From Massilia sp. TS11 (lineage in GTDB: Bacteria > Pseudomonadota > Gammaproteobacteria > Burkholderiales > Burkholderiaceae_D), in the NCBI RefSeq assembly GCF_022012445.1, contig NZ_JAKLTS010000002.1, positions 124,001-188,000 of the forward strand: a DNA stretch of 64,000 nt. Reading direction: 5' to 3'. Under the pieces are notes generated by a model. The model had not been told where the DNA came from and made no database searches. It was given only the letters and a program-made list of their open reading frames with translations. Position numbers and translations under genes: made by a program. This document shows, piece by piece, positions 8,770-19,004 of this stretch. Numbering within the stretch: the first letter of the stretch is position 1; each line of letters opens with the position of its first letter.

Positions 8770-9615
8770 TCAGGCAGCGCGGATGGTGTGGCTGCCGTGC
8801 CAGCTGGCGCCGGGCGGCAGCAGGTGGCCGCCGATCAGGGCCGGCTCGATGCAGACAAAGGCTGTGTATTCGTCGTCGGCCATGTCGGCCAGGGCCGCGC
8901 AGTCGGCCGCGCCGGGATTCCACACCACGGCGTTGTGAAAGCCCTGGTGCGTCAGTTCGCGCGTGCCGTCGGCGTCGCGCAGCGTGATCGGGGCGGCCAC
9001 TTCCTGGTAGATGCGGTCGGTCTTCTCGGGCAGGCTCAGGATCGCGTCCTCCTGCAGCCGGGGCGCGGCCCCGCTCTCGGCATAGGCGAGGCCCTGCAGG
9101 CCGCCGATGCGCACGTCGGCCAGCGCCGACACCCGGTGGTAGCTGTGCAGGGCGCTGGCGAAGCTGAAGGCGTCGGCGCCGCAATTGGTCACGTGCAGGC
9201 TCAGATGCAGCTCGCGCGCACGCACGGCCACGCGCAGGCGCAGCTGGGCGGCATGCGGCCAGCTGGCGCGCGCCTTGGCGTCGAGATCATCGGGCGTCAG
9301 CACCAGGTCGACAAAGGCGGCGCCGTCTTCGAGCCCGTCGCCGAGCACGCGCCAGTGGCTGATGCGGGCGAAGCCGTGGCGGATCCCGCTGCCCTGCTCG
9401 GCGAACTGGGGGAAAATCACGGGCACGCCGCCGCGCAGGGCCTTGCTGCCATCGAGGGCCGACTGGCGGCTCATGAACAGCTGCTCGCGCCCGCTGGCGT
9501 CGATCCAGGAGACGACGTGGGCGCCGTACAGGGTGATGGTGGCCTCGGCGCCATCGGGCGCGCGCAGGCGCACCGCGGGCAGCTTGCCGTACACAAGCTC
9601 GGTCGTGCAGTGCAT
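8770..9615 (-). CDS. D-hexose-6-phosphate mutarotase (YeaD-like aldose 1-epimerase family)
   Basis: This 281-residue cytoplasmic protein matches the YeaD branch of the aldose-1-epimerase superfamily, which interconverts anomers of glucose-6-phosphate and related sugars. Visible features are LYGAHVVSWI, RGGVPVIFPQF with RHGFAR (catalytic His region), a central SFASALHSYHRVSAL, and VVWNPGAADCAALADM near the end. The start follows a weak ribosome-binding site. Its end runs into the palindrome pair. The sugar specificity is from family knowledge. Confidence 0.88.
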   Translation of the reverse strand: MHCTTELVYGKLPAVRLRAPDGAEATITLYGAHVVSWIDASGREQLFMSRQSALDGSKALRGGVPVIFPQFAEQGSGIRHGFARISHWRVLGDGLEDGAAFVDLVLTPDDLDAKARASWPHAAQLRLRVAVRARELHLSLHVTNCGADAFSFASALHSYHRVSALADVRIGGLQGLAYAESGAAPRLQEDAILSLPEKTDRIYQEVAAPITLRDADGTRELTHQGFHNAVVWNPGAADCAALADMADDEYTAFVCIEPALIGGHLLPPGASWHGSHTIRAA

Positions 9616-9624
9616 GGTGGTCCT

Positions 9625-10920
9625 TTAGGTCTGGCGGCTCTTGGCGAGCGGCGGATTCTTGGCGAAGTAGCGCTTGATGCCCTTGACGATGGCATCGGCG
9701 ATCTGGTCCTGGTAGGCGTTGTCGGTCAGGCGCTTTTCTTCGTCCGGGTTGGAGATGAAGGCGGTCTCGATCAGGATCGACGGAATGTCGGGCGCTTTCA
9801 GCACGGCGAAACCGGCCTGTTCGACCTGGCCTTTGTGCAGGCGGTTGATGCCGCCGATTTCATTGAGCACGGCCGCGCCGACCTTCATCGAGTCGTTGAT
9901 CTGGGCCGTGGTCGACAGGTCGAGCAGCACGCTGGCCACATTGCGGTCGTGGGTCTTCATGTTCACGCCGCCGATCGAGTCGGCCAGGTTCTCCTTGTCG
10001 GCCAGCCAGCGCGCGGCGGCCGAACTGGCGCCTTTTTCGGACAGCACAAATACCGAGGAGCCGCGCGCCGTCGGCGAGACGAAGGCGTCCGCGTGGATCG
10101 ACACGAACAGGTCGGCCTGCACCTTGCGCGCCTTGTCCACCCGCGTTTGCAGCGGCACGAAGTAGTCGGCGTCGCGTGTCAGCATGACGCGGAAATTCGG
10201 CAGGTCTTCGAGCTTGCCCTTCAGGCGCTTGGCCACGGCCAGCACGATGTCCTTTTCGCGGCTGCCGGCCGCGCCCAGCGCGCCCGGGTCTTCGCCGCCA
10301 TGGCCGGGGTCGAGCGCCACGGTCACCATGCGCACCACCTTGGCCGGGCTCCTGGCCGCGTCGGCCTTGGCATCCGCCTTGGGTTCGGGCTTGGCGTCGG
10401 GCTTGGGCTCGGCCGCCTTGGCTTCGGGCGCGGCATCGGCCTTGGCGATCAGTTCCGCCAGCGGGTCGGCCGCATTGACCGGATACAGGTCGAAAATCAG
10501 GCGGTGCTTGTAGCTGCCGACCGGCTCCAGCGTGAACACCTGGGGCTTGACGGCCTCCTTCAGGTCGAACACCAGGCGCACCACATTCGGCCGGTTCTGG
10601 CCCACGCGCACCTGTTTGATGTAGGGGTCGTTGGAGGTGATCTTGGCGACCAGGCTTTTCAGCGTCGGATTGAGTTCCAGGCCTTCGATGTCGACCACCA
10701 GGCGGTCCGGATCGGTCACGGTGAAGTGGCTGACCTTGAGATCGGTGTCGTTTTCGAGCGTGACGCGCGTGTAGTCGGCCGCCGGCCACACGCGCACGGC
10801 CAGAATCTGGGCAGCGCGCGCCGGCAGACTGCCCAGGACGGACAGCAGCAGGGTGGCACCGGCTTTGAGCGCGGTGCGGCGGCTTACAGATTGGGGGCGA
10901 ATTTGAGGCGATTCAGGCAT
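9625..10920 (-). CDS. amiC: N-acetylmuramoyl-L-alanine amidase AmiC, Tat-exported
   Basis: This 431-residue protein cleaves the amide bond between MurNAc and the stem peptide during cell separation. The N-terminus has a twin-arginine signal (SRRTALKAG then a hydrophobic stretch to PARA), as in E. coli AmiC. An AMIN septal-targeting domain (about 40-150), an Ala/Pro/Lys linker (about 165-200) and a zinc amidase_3 domain follow. The latter has LDPGHGGEDPGA, FVSIHADAF and ETAFISNPDEE, which supply zinc ligands and the catalytic Glu. It overlaps the upstream tsaE by 37 bp. Confidence 0.95.
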   Translation of the reverse strand: MPESPQIRPQSVSRRTALKAGATLLLSVLGSLPARAAQILAVRVWPAADYTRVTLENDTDLKVSHFTVTDPDRLVVDIEGLELNPTLKSLVAKITSNDPYIKQVRVGQNRPNVVRLVFDLKEAVKPQVFTLEPVGSYKHRLIFDLYPVNAADPLAELIAKADAAPEAKAAEPKPDAKPEPKADAKADAARSPAKVVRMVTVALDPGHGGEDPGALGAAGSREKDIVLAVAKRLKGKLEDLPNFRVMLTRDADYFVPLQTRVDKARKVQADLFVSIHADAFVSPTARGSSVFVLSEKGASSAAARWLADKENLADSIGGVNMKTHDRNVASVLLDLSTTAQINDSMKVGAAVLNEIGGINRLHKGQVEQAGFAVLKAPDIPSILIETAFISNPDEEKRLTDNAYQDQIADAIVKGIKRYFAKNPPLAKSRQT

Positions 10921-11369
10921 AACTGGCCAAGCGCGGTCTGTGCCTCACATTCTACATCACGGCCGTGGCCGCTGATGCTGAGGGTGAGCTTCAGATCGGG
11001 CGGCGGCAGCACCGGCGCGCCTTTTTCCGGCCATTCGACCACGCAGATATTGACGCCATTGAAGTCCTCGCGAAAGCCGGCGTCGAGGAATTCCTCGGGG
11101 CTGGCCATGCGGTACAGGTCGTAGTGGATCAGGTCCAGGCGCTGGCCGTCGATGCTGATGCGATAGGGCTCGGACAGGGTGTAGGTCGGGCTTTTCACGG
11201 TGCCGACATAGCCGGCTGCGTGCAGCAGAGCGCGCGTGAGCGTGGTCTTGCCGGCGCCAAGGTCGCCATGCAGGTAGAGCACCAGGCCGGGCGCCAGCGC
11301 GCGCGCCAGCGCCACGCCCAGGGCGGTGGTGCCGGCTTCGTCGTGCAGGTGGGCGGTAAAGTGGGCCAT
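10884..11369 (-). CDS. tsaE: tRNA threonylcarbamoyladenosine biosynthesis ATPase TsaE
   Basis: This 161-residue protein is the ATPase that works with TsaB and TsaD (also in this window, at 32.3-33.3 kb) to make t6A37 in ANN-decoding tRNAs. The P-loop GDLGAGKTTLTRALL, the KSPTYTL switch and the HYDLYR motif are all present. Its end overlaps amiC, so the two genes form one transcription unit. It is divergent from queG, with about 40 bp between starts. Confidence 0.95.
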   Translation of the reverse strand: MAHFTAHLHDEAGTTALGVALARALAPGLVLYLHGDLGAGKTTLTRALLHAAGYVGTVKSPTYTLSEPYRISIDGQRLDLIHYDLYRMASPEEFLDAGFREDFNGVNICVVEWPEKGAPVLPPPDLKLTLSISGHGRDVECEAQTALGQLCLNRLKFAPNL

Positions 11370-11410
11370 CGAATAGAATGCAGGTTTCGGTATCCCCCTA
11401 TTGTATCGCC

Positions 11411-12523
<1,113 letters not shown>

Positions 12524-12601
12524 GGCGATACCGCGCGCGTCCGGCTTGGCGCGCCCGGCGCCCAGCGGCAGACTGCCGCCGTCCCCCTGCCGGAGCCGCT
12601 C

Positions 12602-13216
12602 ATGAAACGCACGTATCTGCTGACCGCCACACTGGCCATTCTGGCCCTGGCCGCCCTGACCCTGGTGCTGCCGCCGGCCGCCGCGGCCGAGGCCTCCACG
12701 CTCGATGGCTATGCCGCCTGCGCCTTCCGGGCGCCGCTGGTGCGCGCCAGTGTCGAGCACTTTTCCAGCAAGCGCCAGTACCGCAAGGTGCGCACGGCCG
12801 ATGGCGAGGAGAAGGTGTCGGTCCTGGAAGGCACGCGCCTGATGCTCAATGACGCCGGCGGCACGCCCTTCGTCAACCTGAAGTTCGAACGCTCGCTGCC
12901 CGGCCAGATCGACGCCGACCGCACCGCCATCCTGGCGCAGATGCGCTACCTGGCCAATACGCCGCGCGTGCCGGTGCCGCTCGAGCAGAGCGAGCACGCG
13001 GGCATCGAGCGCATCGCCATCGTGCACAGCGGGGTCGATGACGACCGCGTGCTGTCGATCGTCACCCTGATCGACCGCGTCCACGAGCTGGTGGTGACGG
13101 CCTATTTTCTGAATGCCGCGCCGGGCCAGCGCAGCTTTGCCAGCATGCCCGAATTCCTGGCCCTGCGCGATGGCGCGCTGGCCGATCTGGACGCCTGTCT
13201 GCGGGCGCCGCGCTAA
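12602..13216 (+). CDS. Secreted protein of unknown function
   Basis: This 204-residue protein has a strong Sec signal peptide (TLAILALAALTLVLPPAAAAEA). The mature part is mixed alpha/beta with two cysteines (near residue 40 and near the C-terminus) that could form a disulfide. No family was recognised. Its stop overlaps the end of the convergent response-regulator gene by 4 bp. Codon use matches the neighbours, so it looks like a normal core gene. Confidence 0.75.
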   Translation: MKRTYLLTATLAILALAALTLVLPPAAAAEASTLDGYAACAFRAPLVRASVEHFSSKRQYRKVRTADGEEKVSVLEGTRLMLNDAGGTPFVNLKFERSLPGQIDADRTAILAQMRYLANTPRVPVPLEQSEHAGIERIAIVHSGVDDDRVLSIVTLIDRVHELVVTAYFLNAAPGQRSFASMPEFLALRDGALADLDACLRAPR

Positions 13217-13797
13217 CGCAGCAGCCCGGCCAGCTCGACGGCGGTTTTCACCTGCATCTTCTCGAAGATATGGGCGCGGTGGACCTCCACCGTGCGCATG
13301 CTGATGCCGAGCTTGTCGGCGATGACCTTGTTCATCATCCCGGCCAGAATCAGATCGAGCACTTCGCGTTCGCGCGTCGACAGCGAGGCCAGACGCTCCT
13401 GCACCTGGGCCTCGGCGCCGGCCGCGCGCGAGGCGGCCAGGGCCTGCTCGACGCGGTCCATCAGGGCATTGTCGTTAAACGGTTTTTCGAAGAAGTCGAA
13501 GGCGCCGCGCTTGAGGGTGTCGACCGCCATCGGCACGTCGCCATGGCCGGTCAGGAAGATCACGGGCAGGCGCTTGATCAGGCCGCGCAGCGACAGCTGG
13601 TCGAACACGGCGATGCCGTTCGTGCCCGGCATGCGCACGTCCAGCAGCACGCAGTCGCCGCCTTCATCAAAGCGCTGGCCGGCCACGGCCAGAAAGCTCT
13701 CGCCATGCTCGTGGGTCTGGGCCGGAATGCCGCGCGAGCGGGCCAGCCAGGCGAGGGCGTCGCGAATCACGGCTTCGTCGTCGACGATGTGCAGCAT
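13213..13797 (-). CDS. dctR: FixJ/NarL-type response regulator (DctR-like)
   Basis: This 194-residue regulator has a receiver domain (VDDEA acidic pocket, phospho-acceptor Asp in CVLLDVRMPG, conserved Thr in FLTGHGD and Lys in FEKPF) and a LuxR/FixJ helix-turn-helix (LSTREREVLDLILAGMMNK then GISMRTVEVHRAHIF). Its ATG is 9 bp after the stop of the sensor kinase, so the pair forms one operon. With dctPQM beyond the kinase, it most likely activates dicarboxylate uptake; the symbol rests on this context. Confidence 0.9.
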   Translation of the reverse strand: MLHIVDDEAVIRDALAWLARSRGIPAQTHEHGESFLAVAGQRFDEGGDCVLLDVRMPGTNGIAVFDQLSLRGLIKRLPVIFLTGHGDVPMAVDTLKRGAFDFFEKPFNDNALMDRVEQALAASRAAGAEAQVQERLASLSTREREVLDLILAGMMNKVIADKLGISMRTVEVHRAHIFEKMQVKTAVELAGLLR

Positions 13798-13806
13798 CGG
13801 GGTCTC

Positions 13807-15753
13807 CTAGAGCGCAGGCAGGTCGAATGTGAAAATGGTGCCGCCTTGCGGATTGGGTGAGTGTACCAGTGTCCCGCCGTGGAATTCGACGGCGGTGCGG
13901 CAGATGGACAGGCCCATGCCCATGCCTTCGGCCTTGGTCGAGAAGAAGGGCGAGTACAGACGCTCGGCCACGTCGGGCGCGATGCCGTGGCCCTGGTCGG
14001 CCACCCACACGGCCACGCGCGCGCCTGCGCAGCGCGCACCGATGACCAGCACGCGCCGCTCGGAGCCCACATCCTGCATGGCCTCGATGGCATTGCGCGT
14101 CAGGTTCAGCAGCACCTGCTCGATCATCATGCGGTCCACGTTCACCGGTGGCAGGCCGGGCGCAATCTCGGTCTGCACGGTCACGAAGTATTTGCGCGCC
14201 TGCAGATCGATCAGGGTGCGCACGGCCTCGAGCAGGGCCTCAATGCTGACCGGCTGGCGCTCGGGTTCGCGCTTCTTCACGAATTCGTGCACGCTGCGGA
14301 TGATCTGTCCCGCGCGCTGGGCCTGGGCGCTGGCCTGCTCGAGCGCCTGGCGCAGCATCTCGGGATCGACCGCGCCGCGCTGGACCAGATTCAGCGCGCC
14401 CGTCGTGTAGCTAGAGATGGCCGCCAGCGGCTGGTTCAGTTCATGCGCCAGCATCGAGGAGATTTCGCCCATCGTGGCCAGACGGTTCGACACCTGCAGC
14501 TTTTCCTGCTGCTGGCGCGCCAGTTCTTCGGCCCGTTTGCGCGCCGAGATGTCGAGGATGGAGCCGACCCAGCCCGTCTGGCGGCCATGCGCGTCGACCA
14601 GCGGCGCCTCGAAGATCAGCACCGGTACCCGTTCGCCGTTCGGGCGCAGGAACACGGTTTCGAACTGCGGCGTGACCGAACCGGCCAGCACCTCGGCCAC
14701 CCGGCCCTGGTAGTCGGCCATGGCCTCGGGCGCCCAGTAGGGCATGGGCGGCGCCTTGCCGATCAGTTCCTCGGCTGGCAGGCCGACGATCTGGCAGAAG
14801 GCCCGGTTGACATAGGTGACGCGCCCCTCCAGATCGCGCGCGCGCAGGCCGGTCAGGGTGGAGTTCTCCATCGCGTGGCGAAACGCCATCTGCGCCTTGA
14901 GCGCCCCTTCGGCCGCCAGCCGCCGCGCGATGTGGCGCCACAGGGCGGCCAGGCTGGCCACCAGGCCCAGGGCCAGCAGGATCACCGAGCCGACCAGCAG
15001 ATTGGGCAGCAGGCGCGGCGCGCCCTTGATGCTGTCGGTGGCCAGCACCAGGGTGGTGCCGCGCAGGTCGAGCGCATGCTTGTGGGTGTACACGCCCTTG
15101 CCCTCGCCGGCGGCGGCGCGGCGCGCCACCAGGCGCTCGTCGCCATCGAGCACCGAGATCTGGTTATCCTGGGCGAACCACCAGGGCACCATGTCGTTCA
15201 GCAGCGTGTAGACGTCGTAGCTGGCCATCAGGCTGCCCAGGTAGACGTCGCCATGGTAGATCGGCAGGTGCAGGTCGAGGGCGGCGCGCGGGCGGCCCGG
15301 CGGCGGGTCCGCATACTGGGCCTGGCGGGTGCGGCGCGCGCGGTCCATCGCCGCTTGCGAGGCCGGGCTCAGTTCGACGCGGCCGGTGCCGGAATCGGAC
15401 AGGATGGCGCCGTCCTTGTCCCATACCACCAGGCGCTGGATCGAACGGCCGGCGCCGACCAGGCGCACCAGGCGCTGGTGCAGGACGTCCCCGTGCAGGC
15501 TGTCGTGGCCGATGTCCTCGGCCAGGGCGCGCAGCAGGTCTTCGTTGCGCGCCAGTTCAAAGCGGATGGTCTGCTCGACCCACAGGGTATCGGCGATCAG
15601 CTGCTCCTGGCGCTCATTGGCCTCGAGCTGGCGCGCCTGCCACGGCAGGCCGACCAGCAGGGCGATGATCAACAGGGCCAGCAGGACCGGCACCAGCCAG
15701 CGCAGGGGGCCGGACAGGGCGATACGGCGCGGCAGGGCGAAGGGATTTTTCAT
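13807..15753 (-). CDS. dctS: Dicarboxylate-sensing PAS histidine kinase (DctS-like)
   Basis: This 648-residue membrane kinase starts with a transmembrane helix (LVPVLLALLIIALLVGLPW), then a large periplasmic sensor domain (about 45-290), a second membrane helix (LVGSVILLALGLVASLAAL), a PAS domain with PAC (about 335-450), a HisKA dimerisation domain with LAHELNQPLAAI holding the phospho-His, and a HATPase domain with NLTRNAIEAM, VADQGHGI and GMGMGLSICR. I chose the ATG at 15753 because it precedes the first helix; the frame extends to 16047 into the divergent dctP gene. The periplasmic domain suits sensing of C4-dicarboxylates. Confidence 0.92.
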   Translation of the reverse strand: MKNPFALPRRIALSGPLRWLVPVLLALLIIALLVGLPWQARQLEANERQEQLIADTLWVEQTIRFELARNEDLLRALAEDIGHDSLHGDVLHQRLVRLVGAGRSIQRLVVWDKDGAILSDSGTGRVELSPASQAAMDRARRTRQAQYADPPPGRPRAALDLHLPIYHGDVYLGSLMASYDVYTLLNDMVPWWFAQDNQISVLDGDERLVARRAAAGEGKGVYTHKHALDLRGTTLVLATDSIKGAPRLLPNLLVGSVILLALGLVASLAALWRHIARRLAAEGALKAQMAFRHAMENSTLTGLRARDLEGRVTYVNRAFCQIVGLPAEELIGKAPPMPYWAPEAMADYQGRVAEVLAGSVTPQFETVFLRPNGERVPVLIFEAPLVDAHGRQTGWVGSILDISARKRAEELARQQQEKLQVSNRLATMGEISSMLAHELNQPLAAISSYTTGALNLVQRGAVDPEMLRQALEQASAQAQRAGQIIRSVHEFVKKREPERQPVSIEALLEAVRTLIDLQARKYFVTVQTEIAPGLPPVNVDRMMIEQVLLNLTRNAIEAMQDVGSERRVLVIGARCAGARVAVWVADQGHGIAPDVAERLYSPFFSTKAEGMGMGLSICRTAVEFHGGTLVHSPNPQGGTIFTFDLPAL

Positions 15754-15787
15754 GGGCGTCAGCCTAGCGAAAGGCGGCGGACACAGG

Positions 15788-15805
15788 ATTGTGGTTTTCC
15801 ACAAT
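15788..15805. promoter_or_regulatory. Palindromic operator candidate between dctS and dctP
   Basis: ATTGTGG and CCACAAT form a perfect 7-bp inverted repeat around TTTT. It lies in the 133-bp divergent gap, 35 bp from dctS and 82 bp from dctP. A FixJ-type dimer would bind such a site, so it is a candidate DctR operator. Confidence 0.5.
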
Positions 15806-15886
15806 AGCCGGCGCCGGAACGGGGGAGTGAGAATCACACTAAGCCCCCAAGAGCCCATCCATTGTAAAACAGAGAGGAGACCTCGC

Positions 15887-16876
15887 ATGAAACTGAAAGC
15901 CCTGCTGGCCGCGTCGCTGGCCGCCCTGTCCCTGAGCGCCTTTGCCCAGGCCCCGATCGTCATCAAGTTCAGCCACGTGGTGGCGACCGACACGCCCAAG
16001 GGCCAGGCCGCCGAGCGCTTCAAGGAACTGGCCGAAAAGGCCACCAAGGGCCGCGTGAAAGTCGAGGTCTACCCGAACAGCCAGCTGTACAAGGACAAGG
16101 AAGAACTCGAAGCCCTGCAGCTGGGCGCCGTCCAGATGTTGGCCCCCTCGCTGGCCAAGTTCGGCCCGCTGGGCGTGAAGGAATTCGAAGTCTTCGACCT
16201 GCCCTATATCTTCCCGAGCAAGGCCGCCCTGTACGCGGTGACCGAAGGCCCGATCGGCAAGGGCCTGCTGAAAAAGCTCGAATCGAAGGGCATCACCGGC
16301 CTGGCCTATTGGGACAATGGCTTCAAGATCATGTCGGCCAATAAGCCGCTGGTCAGCCCGGCCGACTTCAAGGGCCAGAAGATGCGCATCCAGTCGTCCA
16401 AGGTGCTTGAGGCGCAGATGCGCGCGCTCGGCGCCAATCCGCAGGTGCTGGCCTTCTCCGAGGTCTACCAGGCGCTGCAGACCGGCGTGGTCGATGGCAC
16501 CGAGAATCCGCCGTCCAACATGTACACCCAGAAGATGCATGAAGTGCAGAAGCACCTGACCGTGTCCAACCACGGCTATCTGGGCTATGCCGTCATCGTC
16601 AACAAGAAGTTCTGGGATGGCCTGCCGGCCGACATCCGCAGCGCCCTCGAAGGCGCGATGCGCGACGCCACCACCTACGAAAAAGCCATCGCCGAGCGCG
16701 ACAACAATATCGCCCTCGACAACATCAAGAAGGCCGGCAAGACCCAGATCTATGTGCCGAACGCCAAGGATGTGGCCGAATGGAAGAAGGTGCTGCTGCC
16801 CGTGCATAAGCAGATGGAAGACCGCATCGGCAAAGACCTGATTGCGGCCATCGCCAAAGAAACCGCCGGCAAATAA
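15887..16876 (+). CDS. dctP: TRAP transporter solute-binding protein DctP
   Basis: This 329-residue periplasmic protein has a signal peptide ending SLSAFAQA and the DctP fold: IKFSHVVATDTPKGQAAERF at the start, the carboxylate-anchoring Arg in KMRIQSS near residue 168, and VYQALQTGVVDGTENP. It delivers C4-dicarboxylates to DctQM. GAGGAG precedes the ATG at 15887; upstream in-frame starts fall in dctS. dctQ follows after 18 bp. Confidence 0.95.
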   Translation: MKLKALLAASLAALSLSAFAQAPIVIKFSHVVATDTPKGQAAERFKELAEKATKGRVKVEVYPNSQLYKDKEELEALQLGAVQMLAPSLAKFGPLGVKEFEVFDLPYIFPSKAALYAVTEGPIGKGLLKKLESKGITGLAYWDNGFKIMSANKPLVSPADFKGQKMRIQSSKVLEAQMRALGANPQVLAFSEVYQALQTGVVDGTENPPSNMYTQKMHEVQKHLTVSNHGYLGYAVIVNKKFWDGLPADIRSALEGAMRDATTYEKAIAERDNNIALDNIKKAGKTQIYVPNAKDVAEWKKVLLPVHKQMEDRIGKDLIAAIAKETAGK

Positions 16877-16894
16877 GCGCCGCCGCCCGCCACC

Positions 16895-17452
16895 ATGAAA
16901 ATCCTCGATCATCTGGAGGAGTGGCTGATCGCGACCCTGATGGGGATGGCTACCATCCTCATCTTCGTCGCGGTTGTGCACCGCTACCTGTCCGGCCTGC
17001 CGATTCCGGGCCTGCAAGACTGGCTGATTAGCCTGAACTTTTCCTGGGCCCAGGAACTGTGCATCTATATGTTTGTGTGGATGGCCAAGTTTGGCGCCGC
17101 GTATGGCGTGCGCACCGGCATCCACGTCGGCGTCGATGTGCTGATCAACCGTTTGGACGACAAATGGCGCGATAAGTTCATCATCGTCGGCCTGCTGGCC
17201 GGCGCCCTGTTCACCGGCATCGTCGGCACCCTGGGCGCCAACTTCGTCTGGGCCATGGCGCAGACGGACCAGACCTCGGCCGATATGGAAATGCCGATGT
17301 GGATCGTGTATCTGGCCGTGCCCCTCGGTTCCTACCTGATGTGCTTCCGCTTCCTGCAGGTGCTGGTCGGCTTCGTGCGCACCGGCGTGCTGCCCAAGCA
17401 TGACCACGGCCATGTCGAAGGCCTGGATGAGGTCGAAGGAGCGAAAGCATGA
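16895..17452 (+). CDS. dctQ: TRAP transporter small permease DctQ
   Basis: This 185-residue protein has four hydrophobic helices, with FSWAQELCIYMFVWMAKFGA in the conserved second segment, as in DctQ subunits that pair with DctM. Its stop overlaps the dctM start (ATGA), which suggests translational coupling. The His-rich C-terminal tail (KHDHGHVEG) is a minor oddity. Confidence 0.93.
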   Translation: MKILDHLEEWLIATLMGMATILIFVAVVHRYLSGLPIPGLQDWLISLNFSWAQELCIYMFVWMAKFGAAYGVRTGIHVGVDVLINRLDDKWRDKFIIVGLLAGALFTGIVGTLGANFVWAMAQTDQTSADMEMPMWIVYLAVPLGSYLMCFRFLQVLVGFVRTGVLPKHDHGHVEGLDEVEGAKA

Positions 17453-18729
17453 ACGCGACCATCATCTTTGTGCTGCTGATCGTGCTGATGCTGACCGGGA
17501 TGCCGATCTCGATCTCGCTCGGCCTGACGGTGCTGACCTTCCTGTTCACGATGACCCAGGTGCCGATCGAATCGGTGGCCCTGAAGCTGTTCACCGGCAT
17601 CGAGAAATTCGAGATCATGGCGATTCCCTTCTTCATCCTGGCGGGGAATTTCCTGACCCACGGCGGGGTGGCCAGACGCATGATCAATTTCGCCACCGCC
17701 ATGGTCGGCCACTGGCACGGCGGCCTGGCCCTGGCCGGGGTGCTGGCCTGCGCCCTGTTCGCGGCCGTGTCGGGCTCTAGCCCGGCCACCGTGGTGGCGA
17801 TCGGTTCGATCATCCTGCCGGCCATGGTCAAGCAGGGTTATCCGAATCGCTTCGGCGCCGGTGTGGTCACCACCTCAGGCGCGCTCGGCATCCTGATTCC
17901 GCCCTCGATCGTGATGGTCATGTATTCGGTCACGACCAATACCTCGGTCGGCAAGCTGTTCATGGCCGGGGTGATGCCGGGTCTGCTGCTGGCCTTCCTG
18001 CTCGGTCTGACGACCTGGGTGCTGGCCAAGAAGCGCGACTACCCGCGCATGCCGCGCGCCAGCTGGGGCGAGCGCTGGCAGGCTTTCCGCAAGAGCGCCT
18101 GGGGCCTGTTCCTGATCGTGATCGTGATGGGCGGCATCTACACGGGCGTGTTCACGCCGACCGAGGCGGCGGCCATGGCGGCCGTGTATGCCTTCATCAT
18201 CGCCGTGTTCGTCTACAAGGACCTCAAGCTCAAGCAGGTCGGCAAGGTGCTGCTCGACTCGGCTTCGATGTCGGCCATGCTGCTCTACATCATCACCAAC
18301 GCCGTGCTGTTCTCCTTCCTGATGACCTCGGAGAATATTCCGCAGGCCATGGCGAACTGGCTGACGGGCCAGGGCCTGGGCATGGTCGGCTTCCTGCTGG
18401 TCGTGAACATCCTGCTGTTGCTGGCGGGTAATGTGATGGAGCCCTCGTCGATCGTGCTGATCATGGCGCCGATTCTGTTCCCGGTGGCGATGAAGCTGGG
18501 CATCGATCCTGTCCATTTCGGCATCCTGATCGTGGTCAATATGGAAGTCGGCATGTGCCATCCGCCGGTCGGCCTGAACCTGTATGTGGCCTCGGGGATC
18601 ACCAAGATGGGCATCAGCGAGCTGACGGTGGCGGTGCTGCCCTGGCTGCTGACCATGCTCGGTTTCCTGGTGCTGGTGACCTACTGGCCGGGCCTGTCGC
18701 TGTGGCTGCCTAACTTGATTTACAACTAA
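17449..18729 (+). CDS. dctM: TRAP transporter large permease DctM
   Basis: This 426-residue protein has about twelve membrane helices and the conserved DctM features FAAVSGSSPATVVAIGSI, GALGILIPPSI and MGGIYTGVFTPTEAAA. It is the sodium-coupled translocating subunit of the dicarboxylate TRAP system. It overlaps dctQ by 4 bp and ends the operon. Confidence 0.95.
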   Translation: MNATIIFVLLIVLMLTGMPISISLGLTVLTFLFTMTQVPIESVALKLFTGIEKFEIMAIPFFILAGNFLTHGGVARRMINFATAMVGHWHGGLALAGVLACALFAAVSGSSPATVVAIGSIILPAMVKQGYPNRFGAGVVTTSGALGILIPPSIVMVMYSVTTNTSVGKLFMAGVMPGLLLAFLLGLTTWVLAKKRDYPRMPRASWGERWQAFRKSAWGLFLIVIVMGGIYTGVFTPTEAAAMAAVYAFIIAVFVYKDLKLKQVGKVLLDSASMSAMLLYIITNAVLFSFLMTSENIPQAMANWLTGQGLGMVGFLLVVNILLLLAGNVMEPSSIVLIMAPILFPVAMKLGIDPVHFGILIVVNMEVGMCHPPVGLNLYVASGITKMGISELTVAVLPWLLTMLGFLVLVTYWPGLSLWLPNLIYN

Positions 18730-18794
18730 ACTTATTTACTCCTCGTGTCATAAAAACGACACAAACCCCGAGCCGTTTGGTTTATTATTTGCAC

Positions 18795-18970
18795 CACTTC
18801 GGGGCGAGAGCCCCAGACGAACCGAACATGTTGAGGGGAGTTGAGAAGAACAACGGCAGGGGATGCCGAATTCGAGGAGACCATGTCTTACAGTATGCCG
18901 AGGGCAATGACCCATTGGCCGGGGATGTGAACCAATTCCAAGCGCACCGCAAGGTGCGCTTTTTTCTTTT
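18795..18970 (+). ncRNA. Candidate small RNA with repeated GGA loop motifs
   Basis: A 275-bp gap between dctM and ogt has no convincing gene but holds a chain of hairpins ending in a strong terminator. Examples are GGGGC/GCCCC near 18802, CGGCA-GGGGA-TGCCG near 18855 and ATTGG/CCAAT near 18915-18935. A TATTAT at 18783-18788 could be the -10 box, though the -35 box is poor. Four GGA motifs (GAGGGGAG, AGGGGAT, GAGGAGA, CGGGGAT) sit in or near loops, like CsrA/RsmA-titrating RNAs. A size near 175 nt would also fit 6S RNA, but I could not match its conserved bubble. Confidence 0.4.
18941..18970 (+). terminator. Rho-independent terminator before ogt
   Basis: AGCGCACC (18941-18948) pairs with GGTGCGCT (18953-18960) around GCAA, and six or more T follow. 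It ends the candidate small RNA or any read-through from dctM. Confidence 0.9.
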
Positions 18971-19004
18971 ATGATTCAGGTTTCTACGCGAGATTCGGTG
19001 CCCG

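Noticed and set aside
18777-18974. 65-codon frame between dctM and ogt
   Set aside because: It runs through several hairpins and the terminator and has no domain or ribosome-binding site. The region fits a small RNA better.
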